Origin: an uncultured Colwellia sp.
GTDB taxonomy: Bacteria; Pseudomonadota; Gammaproteobacteria; Enterobacterales; Alteromonadaceae
DNA length: 44,779 nucleotides
Direction: 5' to 3'
Assembly (NCBI GenBank): GCA_913020705.1
Contig: CAJWBY010000015.1
Coordinates: 1-44,779, forward strand
In this document: positions 7,014-15,974 of the stretch, one piece after another
Layout: each line of letters opens with the position of its first letter
How positions within the stretch are numbered: position 1 is the stretch's first letter
The notes under the pieces: generated by a model
Databases searched by the model: none
The model's input: the letters and a program-made list of their open reading frames with translations, nothing else
What the model was told of the DNA's origin: nothing
Program-made: the position numbers and the translations under genes

Positions 7014-10000
7014 TCGCATGGTTTGCTAAAAATCACGTAGCCGCGAATCTGCTCCTTATTACCATTTTGATTGGCGGTTTATTCAGTTTATCAGTTCGAA
7101 TACCTTTAGAGGTTTTTCCATCATTTGCTACTGATCGCATTAACGTAACTGTGTCTTTACGCGGTGCAACACCTGAAGATGTAGAAAAAAGTATATCCAT
7201 TAGAATCGAAGAAGCAATACAAGATTTAGAAGGTATTGAACAAATTTCTAGTCGTTCATCTGAAGGCGCTTCATCGGTTAGTATCGAAGTTGAAAGTGGC
7301 TATGATGCACGAGAAGTCTTAGCTGACATTAAAAGTCGTGTCGATGCTATAAATACTTTTCCTGCCGATGCTGAAAAAGCTGTGGTTTCTCTGGCTACTC
7401 GTAAACGAGAAGTAATATCTGTTACCGTAGCAAGTATTTATGGTGAGAAAGAAACGCGTGAATATGCAGAAAAAGTTCGTGATGATTTACTAAATGTTCC
7501 TTCCATTACTCAGGTCGACCTCAGTGGAGTGCGTAACTATGAAGTCTCGATTGAAATACCGCAAGACAAGTTACAGCAGTATAACTTAACTATTTCTCAG
7601 GTTTCAACGGCAATAAGTAATTCGAGTACGGATGTTTCTGCGGGAAATTTAAGAACAGTAGGAGGCGATATATTATTATTGTCAAAGGGGCAAGCGTATC
7701 GTAAAGATGAATTTTCTGAAATTGCGATAAAAACACATACTGATGGTTCAATCTTACACTTGTCAGATATTGCTCTTATTACTGATGCATTCGAAGAAAC
7801 ACCGGTTAGAACACGATTTAATGGTAAACAAGCCGCCTTTATCGACGTTTACCGTATTGGTCCACAAAGTGCTATAGATGTGGCTGACGCAGTGAAAAAC
7901 TATATTGATGGTGAACAAAATAGCGTACCTGAAGGTGTAGAATTAAGTTATTGGGATGATGATTCCCAAATCGTAAAAAATCGTATTTCAACATTAACAA
8001 CAAGTGCGATGCAAGGTGGCATTTTAGTTCTGGCTTTATTAAGTTTGTTTTTACGTCCGTCGATTGCTTTTTGGGTATTTATTGGCATTCCAATTTCCTT
8101 TATGGGCGCTTTTATTGTCATGCCATTTTTTGGTATCACATTAAATATTATAAGCTTGTTCGGTTTTATTTTAGTCTTAGGTATTGTGGTGGATGATGCC
8201 ATTGTCACCGGAGAGAATATATATACCCATTTAAAGACAGCTAATTCTGGTGAAGAAGCGGCGATTCGTGGTACTCAAGAAGTGGCAACACCGGTTACTT
8301 TTGGCGTATTAACCACAATTGCTGCATTCTTACCTTTAGCTTTTATTGAGGGCGCGCGAGGCGCTTTATTTGCTCAAATTCCTGTTATTGTTATTCCGGT
8401 ATTACTGTTTTCTTTAATCGAATCTAAGTTTGTTCTGCCATCACATTTAAAACATTTAAAGTTACGCAGTGAAAAAACTAAAATATCAAAATTCAGTCAA
8501 TTCCAACAACGTTTTGCAGACGGATTTGAAAATACAATACTGCGTTACTATCAACCATTATTGAAAAAAGCGATTAACTTTAAAGCGGCGACTTTTATTA
8601 GCTTTGTTGCTGTATTCTTAATCATAATTACGTTGATTATGAATGGTTGGACAAAGTTTATATTCTTTCCAAGAGTGCCTAGTGAAACGGTCAGGGCTTC
8701 ATTAACCTTACCTGCCGGATCTCCGTTTGAAGTCACCAACAAATATATTTTGAAAATGACAGAAAAAGCGGAAGAGTTACGAGAAAAATATATCGATGAA
8801 GACACAAACGAAAGTATCATTATTAATGTTTTGGCAACCACTGGTGGCAGAGGTGGCACTACGAATACAGGCAGTGTTCGATTTGAGATAACGCCACCAG
8901 AATCTCGAAATTTATCTATTGGCTCAGCGCAATTAGTCAGAGAATGGCGAGCGTTAATAGGTCCAATTCCTGGTGCTGAAAGTATCACCTTTAGGGCAGA
9001 ACTAGGGCGTTCATCAGATCCTATTAATGTACAGCTGAAAGGAAGTTCATTAGAGATACTTAAAGAAATCACTGATAAAGTGAAGGTTCGTTTAGCGACA
9101 TACCCAACCGTTTTTGATATAGAAGATAGTTTATCTGACGGTAAAGAAGAGCTTCAAATTGAGTTAACTGAACAAGGTAAAGCCTTAGGCTTAACGCGTG
9201 TGAGTATATCTCAAGAAGTGCGAAGTTCATTTTTTGGCTCACAAGTTCAACGTATTCAGCGTGGCCGTGATGATGTTCGAGTGATGGTACGTTTACCATT
9301 AGATGAGCGCCGAACAAAGGCTGACTTAGAGAATATTCTCGTCAGAACCCCAAGCGGAGGTTCAGTGCCTTTGTCTCATGTAGCGAAATTATTACCAGGT
9401 AAAAGTCCTTCTACAATTTCTAGAATTGATCGATTTAGAACCGCTAATGTTAGTGCTGATATTGAAAAAGAAAATACTAATATGACGGTGTTACAAGCTG
9501 AATTAAAAACGTATTTAGATGAGTTGATTTTGCAATATCCAGGCGTAAGTCATTCCCTTGAAGGTGAAGCTAAAGAGCAACGCGAATCTTTTGGTTCATT
9601 GACTTGGGCATTAGTATTTGTTTTCTTTATTATTTACGCGTTATTAGCAATCCCATTTAAATCGTACTTACAACCTATTATTGTGATGAGTGTTATACCT
9701 TTTGGTATGATTGGTGCTGTTATAGGTCACTGGATCATGGGGATGGAATTAACCATTATGAGCTTACTCGGTATGCTGGCGTTGATTGGCGTTGTCGTGA
9801 ATGATTCATTAGTTTTAGTTGATTATATTAATAAAAAACGAGCAGAAGGGATGAAACTTATAGATTCAGTACTTAATGCAGGTGCTTCTCGTTTTCGCCC
9901 AGTAATGCTAACAAGTTTAACAACCTTTATTGGTTTAATGCCGCTATTATTTGAACAATCAACACAAGCACAATTCCTTATTCCTATGGCTGTATCTCTT

Positions 10001-10123
10001 GGTTTTGGTATCTTATTCGCTACTTTTATTACCTTGATACTTGTACCTGTTAATTACCTTATAGTGGAACGATTAAAGGAATTAGTGGGGGTTAAACCTA
10101 ATGTCTATGCTTTCGATACCTAA
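7010..10123 (+). CDS. RND efflux pump, inner-membrane transporter (AcrB/AcrD/AcrF superfamily)
   Basis: A 1037-residue RND transporter of normal length, with two halves of one plus five transmembrane helices and large periplasmic loops. Helix 4 carries the paired acidic residues of the proton relay (Asp395-Asp396 in GIVVDDAIVTGEN). The matching helix 10 reads GVVVNDSLVLVDYIN, with Asn931-Asp932 where AcrB has the essential Lys940-Asn941. So the lysine of the classic relay is replaced, a pattern I associate with a different RND subgroup than AcrB. The start overlaps the adaptor stop by four bases. A strong hairpin terminator follows the gene. It probably expels a small toxic compound under control of the upstream two-component system; the substrate is not predictable from sequence. 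Confidence 0.92.
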   Translation: MIAWFAKNHVAANLLLITILIGGLFSLSVRIPLEVFPSFATDRINVTVSLRGATPEDVEKSISIRIEEAIQDLEGIEQISSRSSEGASSVSIEVESGYDAREVLADIKSRVDAINTFPADAEKAVVSLATRKREVISVTVASIYGEKETREYAEKVRDDLLNVPSITQVDLSGVRNYEVSIEIPQDKLQQYNLTISQVSTAISNSSTDVSAGNLRTVGGDILLLSKGQAYRKDEFSEIAIKTHTDGSILHLSDIALITDAFEETPVRTRFNGKQAAFIDVYRIGPQSAIDVADAVKNYIDGEQNSVPEGVELSYWDDDSQIVKNRISTLTTSAMQGGILVLALLSLFLRPSIAFWVFIGIPISFMGAFIVMPFFGITLNIISLFGFILVLGIVVDDAIVTGENIYTHLKTANSGEEAAIRGTQEVATPVTFGVLTTIAAFLPLAFIEGARGALFAQIPVIVIPVLLFSLIESKFVLPSHLKHLKLRSEKTKISKFSQFQQRFADGFENTILRYYQPLLKKAINFKAATFISFVAVFLIIITLIMNGWTKFIFFPRVPSETVRASLTLPAGSPFEVTNKYILKMTEKAEELREKYIDEDTNESIIINVLATTGGRGGTTNTGSVRFEITPPESRNLSIGSAQLVREWRALIGPIPGAESITFRAELGRSSDPINVQLKGSSLEILKEITDKVKVRLATYPTVFDIEDSLSDGKEELQIELTEQGKALGLTRVSISQEVRSSFFGSQVQRIQRGRDDVRVMVRLPLDERRTKADLENILVRTPSGGSVPLSHVAKLLPGKSPSTISRIDRFRTANVSADIEKENTNMTVLQAELKTYLDELILQYPGVSHSLEGEAKEQRESFGSLTWALVFVFFIIYALLAIPFKSYLQPIIVMSVIPFGMIGAVIGHWIMGMELTIMSLLGMLALIGVVVNDSLVLVDYINKKRAEGMKLIDSVLNAGASRFRPVMLTSLTTFIGLMPLLFEQSTQAQFLIPMAVSLGFGILFATFITLILVPVNYLIVERLKELVGVKPNVYAFDT

Positions 10124-10147
10124 TTAGCTTTATACATTTTAGGCAAT

Positions 10148-10176
10148 AAAAAACCCAGTTTAAAACTGGGTTTTTT
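10148..10176. terminator. Bidirectional rho-independent terminator between the RND operon and the DUF3545 gene
   Basis: A perfect palindrome AACCCAGTTTTAAAACTGGGTT lies between A-runs on the left and T-runs on the right, so it works on both strands. It closes the efflux operon (plus) and the DUF3545 gene (minus). Confidence 0.85.
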
Positions 10177-10191
10177 CATTTTGAAATAAAA

Positions 10192-10365
10192 CTAGAAATC
10201 TTCTAGCATAAACTCTAACGAGTCTTCATAAGCTTTTAGTTCTTTTTCTAGTTGGAACCTTTCTTTTAATTGTTCTATTTCACGCCATTTTCTTTTCTTA
10301 TTAGTGCTTTCTGAGGACTTTGGTCTTTTACCAAATGAGCCCAATACATCTTGAAGTTTATCCAT
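10192..10365 (-). CDS. DUF3545 family small protein (57 aa)
   Basis: A short minus-strand gene, ATG 10365-10363 to TAG 10194-10192, preceded by a good Shine-Dalgarno (CGGAG, 6 bases before ATG). The protein begins MDKLQDVLGSFGKRP and has a basic core KKRKWREIEQLKERFQLEKEL followed by an acidic end (YEDSLEFMLEDF). The K-R-K-W-R-E-I-E motif is the hallmark of DUF3545, a family of about 60-residue proteins in marine gammaproteobacteria with no known function. The central part is predicted to be a charged helix. It ends at the shared terminator and is convergent with the RND operon. Confidence 0.8.
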   Translation of the reverse strand: MDKLQDVLGSFGKRPKSSESTNKKRKWREIEQLKERFQLEKELKAYEDSLEFMLEDF

Positions 10366-10437
10366 AGAATGCTCCGTTTTTATTTAATAGCACCTTTTTA
10401 ATAACACATTCAAGATGATAAGCAAATAATTAAAGCA

Positions 10438-10459
10438 AATAAAAACAGCATTAACTGTT
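10438..10459 (-). terminator. tal: Weak candidate terminator after transaldolase
   Basis: Read on the minus strand, AACAG TTAATG CTGTT forms a 5-bp hairpin followed by TTTTATTT, about 55 bases after the transaldolase stop. The stem is short, so this is tentative. The rest of 10366-10514 is AT-rich without other recognisable structure. Confidence 0.35.
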
Positions 10460-10514
10460 GATAAAGTAACTATTTTCAGTTGTTTATTAACACTAACTGT
10501 ATGAAAATTAGCTA

Positions 10515-11468
10515 TTAAAGTAGTTTAGCTAGCTGCTTTTCTAATTTTATTTGGTCAATGGTGAAGTTTCTTATGCCTTCAGCAAGTTTTTCTGTTGCCA
10601 TAGCATCTTCGTTCATTGCCCAGCGGTAACTACTCTCAGATAATTTAGTTTCACTAGCAAGTTCAGGTTGTTGACTAAATAATTTTTGCTCAAGGTTTTC
10701 ATTACTCTTTTCTAATTCATCAAGTAATCCTGGGCTAATCGTTAAACGATCACAACCGGCTAGTTGACGAATTTCATCGATATTTCTAAAGCTTGCACCC
10801 ATTACTACCGTTTTATAGCCTTTGCTTTTATAAAAGTTATAAATGCTTGTTACTGATACTACTCCAGGGTCTTCATTTGCAGCGTATTCGCTTTTTCCAG
10901 TGTCTTTTTTGAACCAATCGAGAATACGACCAACAAAGGGAGATATTAAATAAACACCGGCTTCTGCACAGGCTTGTGCTTGAGAAAAACTGAATAATAA
11001 TGTCAGATTACAATTAATACCTGATTTCTCTAATTGCTCTGCAGCTTTAATGCCTTCCCATGTAGATGCTAATTTAATAAGAATGCGATCATTAGTGATG
11101 CCTGCTTCTTTATACATCGCCATGAGCTTATGTGCTTTTGCGATAGAAGCTTCGGTATCAAAAGATAAACGAGAATCAACTTCTGTTGATATACGACCAG
11201 GGACAGTCTTTAATATTTCTAAACCTATTAATACCGATAACTTATCCGCAGCATCAATGACTTGTTGATCTGCATTTGATGATTGTTCTTTTGCCCAAGA
11301 AACAGCTTCTTTAAGCAAGTGCTGGTAACTTTCAAGTGAAGCTGCTTTTAATAATAGCGATGGGTTAGTGGTTGCATCTTGAGGTTGAAATTTTGCGATG
11401 GCTTCAATATCGCCAGTGTCAGCAACTACTGTGGTCATTTGTTTTAATTGTGAAAGCTGATTAGTCAT
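10515..11468 (-). CDS. tal: Transaldolase (pentose phosphate pathway)
   Basis: Transaldolase transfers a dihydroxyacetone unit between sedoheptulose-7-phosphate and glyceraldehyde-3-phosphate in the cytosol. The protein begins [20 protein letters not shown], very close to E. coli TalB, and contains the signature [10 protein letters not shown] (31-40), Asp17, and the Schiff-base Lys132 in [12 protein letters not shown]. Length (317 residues) matches TalB. The frame is open ten codons further upstream (to 11498), but the conserved N-terminus and the Shine-Dalgarno (AAAAAGG, with AAAGGA closer) support ATG 11468-11466. It is a single-gene unit on the minus strand, divergent from yaaA. Confidence 0.96.
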   Translation of the reverse strand: MTNQLSQLKQMTTVVADTGDIEAIAKFQPQDATTNPSLLLKAASLESYQHLLKEAVSWAKEQSSNADQQVIDAADKLSVLIGLEILKTVPGRISTEVDSRLSFDTEASIAKAHKLMAMYKEAGITNDRILIKLASTWEGIKAAEQLEKSGINCNLTLLFSFSQAQACAEAGVYLISPFVGRILDWFKKDTGKSEYAANEDPGVVSVTSIYNFYKSKGYKTVVMGASFRNIDEIRQLAGCDRLTISPGLLDELEKSNENLEQKLFSQQPELASETKLSESSYRWAMNEDAMATEKLAEGIRNFTIDQIKLEKQLAKLL

Positions 11469-11717
11469 TTCCTTTACCTTTTTAACTTGAAACTTCAATT
11501 TGGAGAATTATTACAACATTAATGGCTAAAAAAGCTATAGATCTTTGATGTAATGCTTGATACAGCTATATTTGTAACAAATTTTCGATATATAGCAAGC
11601 ATGTTTGACATTTTTTTAGATACGTTTTTATTTGGCTTATCATTTTCCTTCATGTTTAGCTGTTTTATTGTATTATATGACTTATATATGTTGTTACTGT
11701 CATTTTATGGATCATTT

Positions 11718-12494
11718 ATGCTACTTGTTGTTTCTCCGGCTAAAAATTTAGACTTTGAGTCGCCATTGCCTACTGATAAATATTCCCAACCTGAGCTTTT
11801 AGAGCACAGTAAAATTTTGATCGAGCATTGCAAAAAATTAACACCGGCTGATATATCTTCACTGATGGGAATAAGTGATAAATTGGCAGGATTGAATGCC
11901 GCTCGATTTGGTGAATGGTCAATGCCCTTTACGTTAGAAAATGCCAGACCAGCGGTATTAGCTTTTAATGGCGATGTGTATACAGGATTAGACGCAAAGT
12001 CATTTAGCGAGGGCGATTTTGAATTTGCTCAGAAACATATGAGAATATTATCCGGTTTATATGGCTTACTAAAGCCGCTTGATTTAATGCAAGCCTATCG
12101 GCTAGAAATGGGATCAAGATTATCCAACGACCGTGGAAGCAACTTATACCAGTTTTGGGGGGATATTATTACTGACAACGTTAATGGCGCGTTAGCTCAA
12201 CAAGGTGATAAAGTATTAGTTAATCTTGCATCTAACGAATACTTTAAATCAGTAAAGAAAAAAAATCTTAAAGGTGAGATCATAACTCCTGCATTTAAAG
12301 ATTGGAAAAATGGTCAATTTAAAATGATCAGTTTTTTTGCAAAAAAAGCACGAGGCTTAATGGCGCGTTATATTATTGAGAATCGCTTAACCGATATTGA
12401 ACAGCTTAAATCATTTGATATTGCTGGTTACCAGTACAGTAAAGATTTGAGTCAAGGTAATGATTGGGTGTTTACTCGCAAAGAAGCTGAGTAG
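11718..12494 (+). CDS. yaaA: YaaA family peroxide-stress protein
   Basis: A 258-residue protein of the YaaA/DUF328 family (same length as E. coli YaaA), which lowers intracellular iron during hydrogen peroxide stress. Visible family motifs are [13 protein letters not shown] at the start, [38 protein letters not shown], and [12 protein letters not shown] near the end. The frame is open 55 codons upstream (to 11553), but that part is a phenylalanine-rich hydrophobic stretch with no family counterpart, and ATG 11718 gives the conserved start. Only a weak Shine-Dalgarno (GGAT) is visible. The gene is divergent from transaldolase; the roughly 250-base gap between them is very AT-rich and presumably holds both promoters. 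Confidence 0.93.
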   Translation: MLLVVSPAKNLDFESPLPTDKYSQPELLEHSKILIEHCKKLTPADISSLMGISDKLAGLNAARFGEWSMPFTLENARPAVLAFNGDVYTGLDAKSFSEGDFEFAQKHMRILSGLYGLLKPLDLMQAYRLEMGSRLSNDRGSNLYQFWGDIITDNVNGALAQQGDKVLVNLASNEYFKSVKKKNLKGEIITPAFKDWKNGQFKMISFFAKKARGLMARYIIENRLTDIEQLKSFDIAGYQYSKDLSQGNDWVFTRKEAE

Positions 12495-12558
12495 TCACAA
12501 TACGCTGCTATTTAATGTTATATATTTATAAAAATGAAAACAAAAGAAAGGAAAAGGA

Positions 12559-13080
12559 ATGCTCTCATTATTCGTTAAACTGTTTCATGCATTGAACTCG
12601 GAAAGTTCAACAAGACAAATATCATTAGCTATTTCATTAGGCTTTATCGTTGGACTATCGCCATTATTAACGCTACACAATATTGCTTTTATATTCGTCG
12701 TTTTACTTCTACGAGTAAATATAGGTGGCTTTATAGTAGCTTTAGGTTTTTTTAAAGGGTTAAGCTATTTATTATCTTCGTTAATCATAATGGTAGGAGA
12801 ATCATTATTGACAGCCCAATCATTACAGCCTTTATTTGATACTTTATACCAGTTTTCGATATTTAAGTTAGCTCATCTTCATCACACCTATACATTAGGT
12901 GCTTTAGTTATTGGTTGCTTGTTAGCTATCCCACTTTATTTTCTATGCAATTATTTAATTGAAAAATACAGAATACACATTAAGGCATTTTTTGATAAGT
13001 TTCGTATTGTAAAAGCATTGAAAGCATCAAAATTTTATAGTGTTTATTCTCAGGTTTCTGGTCAAGGGAGTTTGTCATGA
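12559..13080 (+). CDS. TIGR03546 family membrane protein
   Basis: A 173-residue integral membrane protein with hydrophobic segments at about residues 22-50, 57-83 and 112-133 and a basic C-terminal tail. The N-terminal motif RQISLAISLGFIVGLSPLLTLHN is typical of the TIGR03546/DUF2062-like group (short amphipathic stretch, then small-residue-rich helices with a conserved Pro). It has a Shine-Dalgarno (AGAAAGGAAAAGG) and its stop overlaps the start of the next gene by four bases. TIGR03546 genes are characteristically paired with TIGR03545, as here, so the two proteins probably act together in the inner membrane. The function is not established. Confidence 0.75.
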   Translation: MLSLFVKLFHALNSESSTRQISLAISLGFIVGLSPLLTLHNIAFIFVVLLLRVNIGGFIVALGFFKGLSYLLSSLIIMVGESLLTAQSLQPLFDTLYQFSIFKLAHLHHTYTLGALVIGCLLAIPLYFLCNYLIEKYRIHIKAFFDKFRIVKALKASKFYSVYSQVSGQGSLS

Positions 13081-14876
13081 GTCGTTTTATTAGGTGGCAA
13101 GGCCTCGCCAGTTTTTTCGTCGTTATCGCATTAATAGTTACTTTTGTTTATTTCTTTGCTGATTCTTTAGTTAAAAAAGGCATAGAAAAATCCGGAGAAT
13201 GGTATTTAGGTGCAGAGGTTAATGTGAGTGATGTCGAAATAACGTATGCGCCATTAACATTAAATATTGAAGGCTTTCAAGCAACAGACCCAGAAAAACC
13301 TACGCATAACTTAGTCAGTTTTTCTCAAGCGTCAGCAGGTGTTGATATTTGGCAATATCTATTTGGTAAAATATATATTAGTGAACTAAATATAACCGCG
13401 TTACGAATTGACCAACCAAGACTCAATCTAGGTGAAGTATATGCTTCAAACGATAAAGGAATAGAAGATGGTTCAGATGGAGCTGACGAGTCAGCGTTAC
13501 CTGAACTTGATATGAGCTTACCGAAAGTTGAGGATTTACTGAATAATAGTGATTTATTAACAATTAAACACGGTAAAGCTTTAGAGCAAAGCTATCAAAT
13601 TGAAAAGGACAAACTTAACGAGCTTTATAAAACACTACCAAACGAAGATAGTTTGGCTATTTATAAAGAAAAAATAAAAGCACTCAGCAATACTAAAATT
13701 AAAACTTTAGCTGATATTGAGAAACTTAATAAAGAGTTTAAAGCGCTGAAGAAACAATTCAAAGCCGATCAAGCCATTGTGAAGCAAGCTAAAGAGCAGA
13801 TAACAGCTTCTAAAGAATTATTGTCAAAACAGACTCAAGCATTAAAAGATGCGCCTAACGCTGATTGGAAAAGTATTGAGAGTAAGTATCAGCTCGAAAG
13901 TGTTGACGGCGCAGACTTTGCTCATTTGTTGTTTGGTGAACAAGCGCGTGAATATTTTGGCTACGCTGATACTGTCTATCAAACTATAGCACCACTAGTT
14001 AAATCGTCTAAAGTAGATAAAGAAGCAAAAGAATCAGAAAGTGGTGGACGCTTTGTTCATTTTTACGATGAAACTCCTCTGCCAGATGTACTTATTGAAC
14101 GAGCCAATTTTTCATTAATATTACCTCAAGGTGAATTTGCCATCAGTGGCAAAGAATTGACGCATCAACATTGGATACGTGGCAATAAAAGTACTGTCGA
14201 AGTGAAAAGTGATAATGTACAGGGCTCTGGTGAGCTAACATTAGCGCTAGAGTTTTTATTAGATCAGAACCATGTACTCAAAAGTGATGGTAAATGGCAA
14301 TTAGCTAAAGTTGGCCTAAAAGATGTGTCTTTGCAAGAATCAAGCGCCTTAAACTTAACACTTAATAGTGGTTTATTATCAGGAAATGGTACTTTTTCAT
14401 TACTTGATGACCAGCTTGATAGTAAAAACAACTTTAATCTAGATAACACTGAATATACAGGGACAGGGACTTCTCATTTAAGTACGTTATTTATTGATAC
14501 GGTTCAGTCTTTGAAAGAATTAGCGTTAACGATTTCTGCTAAAGGTCAAATCACGGATCCTGAGTTGTTTGTTTCTTCTCCATTAGATAATCAGTTGAAA
14601 AAATCAATGGTTAAACAAGTTTCGAATAAATTAACAGGTTTCAAAACGGATGTTAAAGCAGGCTTAAATACCAAGTTAACTGAAGCTTTAGGTTTAAGTA
14701 GTGAAGGAGAACAATCTTTTGTTGATGTAGAGTCCTTGATTAATGATACGGATAAAGCACTTGATAACTTGATGAATTCTGATGTAGTGAAAGCCAAAAA
14801 GAAAGAGTTTGAAGATGAACAAAAGAAAAAGCTTGAAGACGAAGTGAAGAAAAAATTAGGCAAGTTTTTTGGTTAG
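13077..14876 (+). CDS. TIGR03545 family, membrane-anchored AsmA/DUF748-like protein
   Basis: A 599-residue protein with one N-terminal transmembrane helix (about residues 12-30) and a large periplasmic part. The region after the helix (GAEVNVSDVEITYAPLTLN, then VDIWQYLFGKIYISELNI) resembles the N-terminus of AsmA/DUF748 proteins, in which short beta strands alternate with L/I-rich turns. Residues about 155-275 are highly charged and predicted to be coiled coil. The second half (about 320-480) returns to AsmA-like beta repeats (VQGSGELTLALEF, LKDVSLQESSALNLTL). The end is a lysine/glutamate-rich helix. Translationally coupled to the TIGR03546 gene. AsmA-type proteins are implicated in lipid transfer between membranes; that role here is only an inference. 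Confidence 0.7.
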   Translation: MSRFIRWQGLASFFVVIALIVTFVYFFADSLVKKGIEKSGEWYLGAEVNVSDVEITYAPLTLNIEGFQATDPEKPTHNLVSFSQASAGVDIWQYLFGKIYISELNITALRIDQPRLNLGEVYASNDKGIEDGSDGADESALPELDMSLPKVEDLLNNSDLLTIKHGKALEQSYQIEKDKLNELYKTLPNEDSLAIYKEKIKALSNTKIKTLADIEKLNKEFKALKKQFKADQAIVKQAKEQITASKELLSKQTQALKDAPNADWKSIESKYQLESVDGADFAHLLFGEQAREYFGYADTVYQTIAPLVKSSKVDKEAKESESGGRFVHFYDETPLPDVLIERANFSLILPQGEFAISGKELTHQHWIRGNKSTVEVKSDNVQGSGELTLALEFLLDQNHVLKSDGKWQLAKVGLKDVSLQESSALNLTLNSGLLSGNGTFSLLDDQLDSKNNFNLDNTEYTGTGTSHLSTLFIDTVQSLKELALTISAKGQITDPELFVSSPLDNQLKKSMVKQVSNKLTGFKTDVKAGLNTKLTEALGLSSEGEQSFVDVESLINDTDKALDNLMNSDVVKAKKKEFEDEQKKKLEDEVKKKLGKFFG

Positions 14877-15003
14877 GTTATACCTTGCCTTACATCATTG
14901 CTAACTGCATTGTAAGGCGCTAAATTTCTCCAGTTGAACGTTAATGAACAAACTTGAATTGAGTTCCAGCATAGCTTAAATAAAATGATGTGTTCCTTAA
15001 TGA

Positions 15004-15041
15004 AAAAAAGCCTTATCTTAAATTTAAGTTAAGGCTTTTTA
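15004..15041. terminator. Bidirectional terminator between the TIGR03545 gene and flgN
   Basis: AAAAAGCCTTA and TAAGGCTTTTT form a long stem around TCTTAAATTTAAGT, with A- and T-runs on either side, serving converging transcription from both strands. A second inverted repeat (GCCTTAC at 14887, GTAAGGC at 14912) lacks a T-run. Confidence 0.75.
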
Positions 15042-15118
15042 TTTTCAGCATAAATAATAAATTGAAGTGCCAAGAGTGAAATGAGTGGCAATATTAACTT
15101 TGCCTACAGCGTTTATTA

Positions 15119-15547
15119 TTAAGCTTTAATACCTAAACTGCTAAGGCCACCACTTTTTTTACCTTTACTATTGTAAGTCATTGATGAACGATTGTGGTTT
15201 TCAAGTAAAGAGTTTTTCATACGTTCTGCAGCAAGTGATGATTGTTGTATGATTAGGCCATTGACATGATTTTTGTTTTTACAGCGAATTAAAATGGCTT
15301 CAATTTCGCTTATGTTTTTCTGGTGAATACCCGAATCCACTTCCTTTTTAAACTCAGAGTCTTGAGCGTTTTTCTCATCAAGTGTTTGTATAGTTTGAAG
15401 TAAATTGCTTTTTTTCTCAGTTAAAGAAATTAAAGCTTCAGGATCTTGGTTCTGCAATACTTCTTTTTCTAAGACAAGCAGATCTTCAAGTTGTTGTAGG
15501 TTTTGTAATTGTTGAGCAATTATTTGCTCTGCTGCTAACGCGGTCAT
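15119..15547 (-). CDS. flgN: FlgN-type flagellar export chaperone
   Basis: An all-helical protein of 142 residues (AEQIIAQQLQNLQQLEDLLV, then LEKEVLQNQDPEALISLTEKKSNLLQTI), matching the FlgN pattern: a long coiled coil, the E-x-E-x-L...R/D..L..L...K..LL motif, and a C-terminal amphipathic helix that binds FlgK and FlgL. The gene lies directly downstream of flgM, the usual order. The frame begins with GTG at 15550 followed by ATG 15547; the Shine-Dalgarno AGGAG lies 7 bases from GTG and 10 from ATG, so either start is possible. The assignment rests on context plus fold. Confidence 0.85.
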   Translation of the reverse strand: MTALAAEQIIAQQLQNLQQLEDLLVLEKEVLQNQDPEALISLTEKKSNLLQTIQTLDEKNAQDSEFKKEVDSGIHQKNISEIEAILIRCKNKNHVNGLIIQQSSLAAERMKNSLLENHNRSSMTYNSKGKKSGGLSSLGIKA

Positions 15548-15585
15548 CACGTATAAACTCCTGTGATTAGGTTAACAGCGTACTA

Positions 15586-15900
15586 TTAACCTAGTTTAAA
15601 TTCGAAATTTGCTATGCTTGCGGCAAGCTTTTCAGGGTCAACTTTATATTCACCATTTGCAATTGCTTTCTTCAATTGGTCAATTTTTTTCTGATCAAGT
15701 GCCGGTGCGTCATTCGCTTTCTTTTGTAACTCATTAAGCTGCTTAGCTTGTGGTGTTAAAGAAACAGAATCTTTACCAGCAGATTTAACTTGTTCACTGC
15801 TAGCTGCATTTTGTGTGACTTGTTGTTTAACTTGTACTTGTTGATCAAGCTTTTGCTTTACCTGACTGTTATTTGACAAGTTATTGATATTTATAGCCAT
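15586..15900 (-). CDS. flgM: Anti-sigma-28 factor FlgM
   Basis: A 104-residue protein. The disordered, glutamine-rich N-terminus (IKININNLSNN-like, QVKQKLDQQVQVKQQ) is followed by the conserved FlgM C-terminal half: DSVSLTPQAKQL, then DQKKIDQLKKAIANGEYKVDPEKLAASI. FlgM binds FliA (sigma28) until the hook is complete, then is exported. It is slightly longer in its N-terminal part than the E. coli protein (97). It precedes flgN by 36 bases and is itself preceded by a FliA-type promoter at 15942-15968, so it is under feedback control by its own target sigma factor. Confidence 0.92.
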   Translation of the reverse strand: MAININNLSNNSQVKQKLDQQVQVKQQVTQNAASSEQVKSAGKDSVSLTPQAKQLNELQKKANDAPALDQKKIDQLKKAIANGEYKVDPEKLAASIANFEFKLG

Positions 15901-15941
15901 AATACTATCCTATAGATAACGGGTTTATATTCACTATCTTG

Positions 15942-15968
15942 TTATCGGCAGGCAGCCTAATAACTTAA
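15942..15968 (-). promoter_or_regulatory. FliA (sigma28) promoter for flgM-flgN
   Basis: On the minus strand, TTAA (15968-15965), 15 bases, then GCCGATAA (15949-15942), an exact consensus -10 of sigma28, about 41 bases before the flgM start. It would let FliA drive flgM and flgN. Confidence 0.75.
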
Positions 15969-15974
15969 CAATTA

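Noticed and set aside
8551..9072. Long antisense frame (173 codons) inside the RND pump gene, and similar ones in flgI (25076-25633) and the outer-membrane gene (4941-5348)
   Set aside because: They are opposite-strand shadows of well-supported genes, without start signals or recognisable domains.
11469..11498. Ten extra codons at the start of transaldolase
   Set aside because: The conserved TalB start is [10 protein letters not shown]; a ribosome-binding site lies between the two candidate starts.
11553..11717. N-terminal extension of the yaaA frame (55 codons, hydrophobic)
   Set aside because: YaaA proteins begin at [13 protein letters not shown]; the upstream stretch is AT-rich DNA giving a Phe/Leu-rich peptide with no family counterpart. 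Not a signal peptide for a cytosolic protein.
14887..14918. Terminator GCCTTAC/GTAAGGC after the TIGR03545 gene
   Set aside because: The loop is 18 bases and no T-run follows; the stronger bidirectional terminator is at 15004-15041.
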